In this document: in pieces, positions 57,601 through 64,000 of the stretch
Layout: the number at the start of each line of letters is the position of its first letter
Numbering within the stretch: position 1 is the first letter of the stretch
Assembly (NCBI RefSeq): GCF_010183535.1
Contig: NC_071333.1
Location: forward strand, 2,790,001 to 2,854,000
Source: Caenorhabditis remanei
Lineage: Eukaryota; Nematoda; Chromadorea; Rhabditida; Rhabditidae
Direction: 5' to 3'
Length of the DNA stretch: 64,000 nucleotides
The notes under the pieces: model-generated
The model's input: the letters and a program-made list of their open reading frames with translations, nothing else
What the model was told of the DNA's origin: nothing
Databases searched by the model: none
Program-made: the position numbers and the translations under genes

Positions 57601-60600
57601 AATTTTTCGATTTTTTTGGGATTAAAAATTCAGGTTTAGAGATATGGGTTTCAAATAAGTTACTCTTTTTCGAGAGTTTCAAGGGCTATCATCAGAACTT
57701 GAATTTGAGTCGATACCTCTGAAACAAACGGAGATCAAAACGAGATAAGGTCAGTACTTGAAAAATGATGAAATTTGAAACTGACATTATTGGAGTTTTT
57801 TCAGCGCCACATTGATGATCGGGTTTTGTTTGATTTCAAAAATATATAAAAGAACAATTTTTGGGTCGGAAATATATTTTTTTGAATTTTTGAAAAATTG
57901 AAAATTTTCTCACTTTTTCGATTTTTTGAGATTAAAAATTCAGGTTTAGAGATATGGGTTTTAAATTAGTTTCTCTTTTTAGAGCATTTCAAGGGCTATC
58001 ATCAGAACTTGAATTTGAGTCGATACCTCTGAAACAAACGGAGATCAAAACGAGATAAGGTCAGTACTTGAAAAATGATGAAATTTGAAACTGATATTTT
58101 TGGAGTTTTTTCAGCGCCACATTGATGATCATGTTTTGTTTAATTTATAAAATATAAAAAAGAACAGTTTTTGGGTCGGAAATATATTTTTTTGAAATTT
58201 TGAAAAATTGAAAATTTTCTCACTTTTTCGATTTTTTGGGATTAAAAATTCAGGTTTAGATATATGGGTTTTAAATTAGTTACTCTTTTTAGAGAGTTTC
58301 AAGGGCTATCATCAGAACTTGAATTTGAGTCAATACCTCTGAAACAAACGGAGATCAAAACGAGATAAGGTCAGAACTTGAAAAATGATGAAATTTGAAA
58401 CTGATATTATTGGAGTTTTTTCAGCGCCACATTGATGATCATGTTTTGTTTAGTTTAGAAAATATAAAAAAGAACAATTTTTGGGTCGGAAATATATTTT
58501 TTTGAATTATTGAAAAATTGAAAATTTTCTCAATTTTTCGATTTTTTTGGGATTAAAAATTCAGGTTTAGAGATATGGGTTTCAAATAAGTTACTCTTTT
58601 TCGAGAGTTTCAAGGGCTATCATCAGAACTTGAATTTGAGTCGATACCTCTGAAACAAACGGAGATCAAAACGAGATAAGGTCAGTACTTGAAAAATGAT
58701 GAAATTTGAAACTGACATTATTGGAGTTTTTTCAGCGCCACATTGATGATCGGGTTTTGTTTGATTTCAAAAATATATAAAAGAACAATTTTTGGGTCGG
58801 AAATATATTTTTTTGAATTTTTGAAAAATTGAAAATTTTCTCACTTTTTCGATTTTTTGAGATTAAAAATTCAGGTTTAGAGATATGGGTTTTAAATTAG
58901 TTTCTCTTTTTAGAGCATTTCAAGGGCTATCATCAGAACTTGAATTTGAGTCGATACCTCTGAAACAAACGGAGATCAAAACGAGATAAGGTCAGTACTT
59001 GAAAAATGATGAAATTTGAAACTGATATTTTTGGAGTTTTTTCAGCGCCACATTGATGATCATGTTTTGTTTAATTTATAAAATATAAAAAAGAACAGTT
59101 TTTGGGTCGGAAATATATTTTTTGAAATTTTGAAAAATTGAAAATTTTCTCACTTTTTCGATTTTTTGGGATTAAAAATTCAGGTTTAGATATATGGGTT
59201 TTAAATTAGTTTCTCTTTTTAGAGAGTTTCAAGGGCTATCATCAGAACTTGAATTTGAGTCAATACCTCTGAAACAAACGGAGATCAAAACGAGATAAGG
59301 TCAGTACTTGAAAAATGATGAAATTTGAAACTGACATTATTGGAGTTTTTTCAGCGCCACATTGATGATCGGGTTTTGTTTAGTAAAAAAAATATAAAAA
59401 AGAACAATTTTTGGGTCGGAAATATATTTTTTTGAATTTTTGAAAAATTGAAATTTTTCTCACTTTTTCGATTTTTTGAGATTAAAAATTCAGGTTTAGA
59501 GATATGGGTTTCAAATTAGTTTCTCTTTTTAGAGAGTTTCAAGGGCTATCATCAGAACTTGAATTTGAGTCGATACCTCTGAAACAAACGGAGATCAAAA
59601 CGAGATAAGGTCAGAACTTGAAAAATGATGAAATTTGAAACTGACATTATTGGAGTTTTTTCAGCGCCTCATTGATGATCGTGTTTTGTTCAGTAAAAAA
59701 AATATAAAAAAGAACAATTTTTGGGTCGGAAATATATTTTTTTGAATTTTTGAAAAATTGAAATTTTTCTCAATTTTTCGATTTTTTGAGATTAAAAATT
59801 CAGGTTTAGAGATATGGGTTTCAAATTAGTTTCTCTTTTTAGAGCATTTCAAGGGCTATCATCAAAACTTGAATTTGAGTCAATACCTCTGAAACAAACG
59901 GAGATCAAAACGAGATAAGGTCAGAACTTGAAAAATGATGAAATTTGAAACTGACATTATTGGAGTTTTTTCAGCGCCTCATTGATGATCGTGTTTTGTT
60001 CAGTAAAAAAAATATAAAAAAGAACAATTTTTGGGTCGGAAATATATTTTTTTGAATTTTTGAAAAATTGAAATTTTCTCAATTTTTCGATTTTTTGAGA
60101 TTAAAAATTCAGGTTTAGAGATATGGGTTTCAAATTAGTTTCTCTTTTTAGAGCATTTCAAGGGCTATCATCAAAACTCGAATTTGAGTCGATACCTCTG
60201 AAACAAACGGAGATCAAAACGAGATAAGGTCAGAACTTGAAAAATGATTATATTTGAAACTGACATTATTGGAGTTTTTTCAGCGCCTCATTGATGATCA
60301 TGTTTTGTTTAGTTTAGAAAATATAAAAAAGAACAATTTTTGGGTCGGAAATATATTTTTTTGAATTTTTGAAAAATTGAAATTTTCTCACTTTTTCGAT
60401 TTTTTGAGATTAAAAATTCAGGTTTAGAGATATGGGTTTCAAATTAGTTTCTCTTTTTAGAGCATTTCAAGGGCTATCATCAAAACTTGAATTTGAGTCA
60501 ATACCTCTGAAACAAACGGAGATCAAAACGAGATAAGGTCAGAACTTGAAAAATGATTATATTTGAAACTGACATTATTGGAGTTTTTTCAGCGCCTCAT

Positions 60601-61432
60601 TGATGATCGTGTTTTGTTCAGTAAAAAAAATATAAAAAAGAACAATTTTTGGGTCGGAAATATATTTTTTTGAATTTTTGAAAAATTGAAATTTTTCTCA
60701 ATTTTTCGATTTTTTGAGATTAAAAATTCAGGTTTAGAGATATGGGTTTCAAATTAGTTTCTCTTTTTAGAGCATTTCAAGGGCTATCATCAAAACTTGA
60801 ATTTGAGTCAATACCTCTGAAACAAACGGAGATCAAAACGAGATAAGGTCAGAACTTGAAAAATGATGAAATTTGAAACTGACATTATTGGAGTTTTTTC
60901 AGCGCCTCATTGATGATCGTGTTTTGTTCAGTAAAAAAAATATAAAAAGAACAATTTTTGGGTCGGAAATATATTTTTTTGAATTTTTGAAAAATTGAAA
61001 TTTTCTCAATTTTTCGATTTTTTGAGATTAAAAATTCAGGTTTAGAGATATGGGTTTCAAATTAGTTTCTCTTTTTAGAGCATTTCAAGGGCTATCATCA
61101 AAACTCGAATTTGAGTCGATACCTCTGAAACAAACGGAGATCAAAACGAGATAAGGTCAGAACTTGAAAAATGATTATATTTGAAACTGACATTATTGGA
61201 GTTTTTTCAGCGCCTCATTGATGATCGTGTTTTGTTTAGTAAAAAAAAATATAAAAAAGAACAATTTTTGGGTCGGAAATATATTTTTTTGAATTTTTGA
61301 AAAATTGAAATTTTCTCAATTTTTCGATTTTTTGAGATTAAAAATTCAGGTTTAGAGATATGGGTTTCAAATTAGTTTCTCTTTCTAGAACATTTCAAGG
61401 GCTATCATCAGAACTTGAATTTGAGTCGATAT
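51690..61432. repeat. 310-bp tandem satellite, about 32 monomers
   Basis: Monomers start (at TTAGAGMRTTTCAAGGG) near 51771, 52081, 52391, 52701, 53011 and so on to 61385, spacing 308-311 bp. Landmarks in each unit: CGGAGATCAAAACGAGATAA, TTTTTTCAGCGCCWCATTGA, AACAATTTTTGGGTCGG. No open frame crosses a monomer. Several monomer types alternate in a regular order (see findings). Confidence 0.95.
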
Positions 61433-61735
61433 AAAATTTCAATTTTTCAAAAATTAAAAAAAAATATATTTCCGACCCAAAAATTGTTCTTTTTTATATC
61501 GCTGAAAAAACTCCAATAATGTCAGTTTCAAATTTCATCATTTTTCAAGTTCTGACCTTATCTCGTTTTGATCTCCGTTTGTTTCAGAGGTATCGACTCA
61601 AATTCAAGTTCTGATGATAGCCCTTGAAATGCTCTAAAAAGAGAAACAAATTTGAAACCCATATCTCTAAACCTGAGTTTTTAATCTCAAAAAATCAAAA
61701 AATTGAGAAAAATTTCAATTTTTCAATTCTTCAGG
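61433..61735 (-). repeat. Inverted terminal monomer of the satellite
   Basis: Array orientation flips at about 61432; the inverted unit lacks about 50 bp (the segment around TTTAGTAAAAAA...GATGATC) and then runs into the right palindrome arm. Confidence 0.85.
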
Positions 61736-62010
61736 TTTGACCCATATAAGGCGTGTCCACATTATTTTTGAAGTCGTGTGTATTGCTCTTTTAATAACTT
61801 GAAAAAGCTATCCCTTTTGAGTTTTTCTTTTTTAAGTGAAACAAATCATGAATAAACACGTGACAGCACTACGATTTTATCCAACGTCATTTTCTCTTCA
61901 TTTCTGGAATATTTTTATTCCCAATTTTGAATTCGACCAAAGCCGGTGAGTTTTCTTTCTTTTTCATTGAAAAGGGGGGCTTGCGACTCGCAATTTCGCA
62001 CTATCTTTGC

Positions 62011-62298
62011 CTTGTACGGACACTTGCTAAAGAGTTATAGTAATTTTTAGTCACATTATTTGGCATTTAAATGGGTAGATTCGAGGATAAAATTACTATG
62101 TTGATATGTAACTTGTTAGGGAGCGTTAGTACAAAAAAGTGACCAAGTACAAAAATGGAGTTCTAGTCCTCGTCTGTTCGATAGAAACAATGTTTATGTG
62201 GGACAGTCAGTTTTTTCATGATACTCTCTCAAAGTCGGTCATTTTCAATTAAAAAAGCAAAATATGTATGTATGACATATTTTTGGCCGGTACTCTGT
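62011..62298. mobile_element. Degraded MITE family M
   Basis: Starts with GTACGGACACTTGCTAAAGAG, matching the interior of the MITE at 2431-2886, and ends with a corrupted TIR (GGCCGGTACTCTGTA). It abuts the right edge of the palindrome exactly. Confidence 0.6.
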
Positions 62299-62749
62299 AG
62301 AACGCAATAGTGCCGGCTCGGATTCAATGATGATTGCCTATTTCTGACAGTTTTTCGAAAATTTTCGAAAATTTGGAGTGAAAGTGCTCAAATTATCGTA
62401 CCCATTCCCTTTTTTTATTGAATTTTAAATTTTTACACATCAACTAAATTTTTTTAATATATATTTTTTTAACTCAAATTTTAAAATTTACACAAAAGAT
62501 ATTTCAGAACGAGCCGTGCAAGCCAGGCCAACAATAATTTTAATTTTGGCCGGGCCGTGACAAGTCTGGTCATATTAGTCTACAGTAAAACCAGTAATAG
62601 AGGCGCCCCCTCCTAGCAAAACTTTGCAGCATCTCTGGCTGTCATCAAAGAAATTTAAAAAGTTTCAAGTGAATAAATGTTCAATGAATATAAAGCTATA
62701 TTTTGTCTGTTGGTAACTTTTTGATATTTCCTTCGGGAACCGAGATACA
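62299..62749. other. Intergenic, repeat-derived
   Basis: Contains a GGCCGGGCCGTGACAAGTCTGG phrase (62,550-62,571) related to ones near 20,730 and 25,980. No gene. Confidence 0.4.
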
Positions 62750-63010
62750 CCGCTGCGAACAGGCACCTCTATTACACATGTTTGACGGTATCCCCTTTTT
62801 ATGGTTTTGTACGAGAACATTTTCAATTACAAAAATGAATGTCTAGACTAATTATAAATAATGAGCTTGATTCAAAATTTTTGGTTAATCCGTTACACCG
62901 GTGCACGAGCTTAATATTAATTACCCCCCGTTTCTTTTGATGCCCCCTTCTCCTCCTCCCTATCTCTTTCCATCTGTCTACCCCTCTATTACGAAACAGC
63001 CGTCCCCCTC
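62750..63010. repeat. Dispersed repeat D, copy 2
   Basis: Inverted copy of 44490-44770, about 18 kb away. Confidence 0.8.
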
Positions 63011-64000
63011 TCCCCCCCCCCATTTTTCGCCCTTCTCCTAGCGGGTCGACCACATTTGAATTCCTCGTCTCTCTCTTCTCCGCTGCCTCTTTCCCGCCGG
63101 CAGCCGGCCGACTGTCGGATTCTCTCATTTTTTCGGTGTCTTTTGTCACTACGTCTCGCCAATCGTTTTGCTGGTTTTTCATCGATTTCAACGCTTTTTT
63201 CTTAGTTTTTTGTCAATTTTTTGAATAATTAACTACTATTTATGAATTTTAACACATATTTAGTAGTTTCTTACAACTTTTACGCTTAATTCAGCCAGTA
63301 ATTCATGCCGAACGCTTGTGAACTCCTTCTCCTTCTCTTTTCTTCTTTTGTTTGCTTTGTTTGCTTTTTGTTTGCTGTCTAATTCTCTCCGATCACCTAT
63401 GTTCTCGGGTGGCTTATTTTGGTTCCATTGGTTTCTCGTTAGTTTTGATGAATATGAGACTGTTATTTGAGCTTTCATGAGAGTTTGTCATGTTTTTTTG
63501 CTTTTTTTCGCCCGTTTAAAGCCATAATTTTAAATCTTTGGAAACATTTGAAATTTTTTCACTGGAAAACTTCAGTGTAAGGAAAATGAAGCACTTTTAC
63601 TCTGAAATTTCTAGAAATTTCTAAAAACTTTGTTGAAAAATAAGCACCCATTCTTGATCCCGGGCCGAAAGACAGTTTAGTAAAATTAACCTGTTAAAAA
63701 TGTTGTTGAAAAATAAGAATCTGAAATCCAATCATACATTTTTGTAGTTAACTACATTTTTTGTAGAAACTGCTCTGAGAAGTTCTAGTTTGATAAAAAT
63801 CAGTTGTGCATATCTTTTTCTAATCGCCTTATAGGAGAAAGTTTTCAACTACAAAAATATTTATCTAGCTTAGTTCTATATTCTCTGCTAATTTCAAAAT
63901 TTTCGGTTCATCCCTCACACCGGTACAGGCGCTCAAATTTTATCCCTTCCGTTCCTTTTTATGCATTCTCCCCTGTTTTCTTTCCTTTTGATTAAATGCG
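63011..64000. other. No gene recognised; pyrimidine-rich start
   Basis: Begins with a run of ten C (63012-63021) and a C/T-rich stretch to about 63,150. The last 130 bp resemble part of repeat D (CACACCGGTACAGGCGCTC). Two minus frames (63191-62823 and 63478-63260) are low complexity and unsupported. Confidence 0.4.

Larger units (their letters stand above)
51396..62011. repeat. Palindrome-bounded satellite array, about 10.6 kb
   Basis: Left edge GGCAAAGATAGTGCG (51396) and right edge CGCACTATCTTTGCC (62011) begin inverted arms of about 430 bp (51396-51830 and 61570-62011) that are nearly identical. Unique parts of the arms include GTGGACACGCCTTATATGGG and its complement. Between them lies the 310-bp satellite array in one orientation, with the last monomer inverted. 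Confidence 0.9.

Noticed and set aside
51690..61432. CRISPR-like array
   Set aside because: 310-bp units without unique spacers in a eukaryotic sequence; it is satellite DNA.

Overview
The window reads as nuclear DNA of a Caenorhabditis-type nematode. It is AT-rich. Its genes are small and split by short GT...AG introns ending in TTTTCAG, and several start codons sit just after a TTTCAG-like trans-splice acceptor. The recognisable families fit: F-box/FBA_2, transthyretin-like (TTL-like) secreted proteins, BEL/Pao (Cer-type) gag, ariadne-type RBR ligase, C2H2 fingers, and TA-flanked MITEs. I cannot name the species. Intact genes are few and gene remnants and repeats many, as is typical of a chromosome arm. 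No bacterial or organellar features and no CRISPR array are present. All gene models were spliced by eye from reading frame, intron phase and GT/AG signals.

Layout. 1-13 kb: 3' exons of a TTL-like gene (minus) with a MITE in its intron, a C2H2 finger pseudogene with one frameshift, an RBR-ligase fragment (minus), an intact four-exon TTL-like gene (minus, 7581-8377), a two-exon unknown gene (plus, 10878-11576), and three copies of a dispersed repeat. 13-25 kb: scattered protein-like exons of at least one degenerate minus-strand gene, broken by a 2.1-kb foldback element whose arms carry a 22-bp minisatellite and whose core holds a cyclophilin-like exon. The surrounding introns are full of a recurring GCG-containing motif. 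25-30 kb: two more TTL-like genes (25266-26382 minus; 29146-29771 plus). 30-45 kb: an intact F-box/FBA_2 gene (31099-32089 minus) and its decayed duplicate (43340-44322), each with the same plus-strand unknown gene fragment downstream; a phase-0 seven-exon gene of unknown family (37703-39771) with two truncated upstream copies; and the 5' end of a BEL/Pao retrotransposon. 45-50 kb: a TATA-driven 49-aa gene with two decayed copies, a kinase-like pseudogene with a lesion at the DFG position, MITEs and an LTR fragment. 50-51.4 kb: a two-exon acidic, Ser-rich protein gene. 51.4-62.0 kb: an array of about 32 monomers of a 310-bp satellite with higher-order structure, enclosed by near-identical inverted arms of about 0.43 kb. 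62-64 kb: further dispersed repeats.

How it fits together. The TTL-like genes share exon structure and cysteine layout, so they look like one locally expanded secreted family. The F-box and 37.7-kb families expanded by segmental duplication followed by decay. Three different kinds of inverted-repeat structure (two foldbacks with tandemly repeated arms, and the giant palindromic satellite) are the most unusual part of the window.
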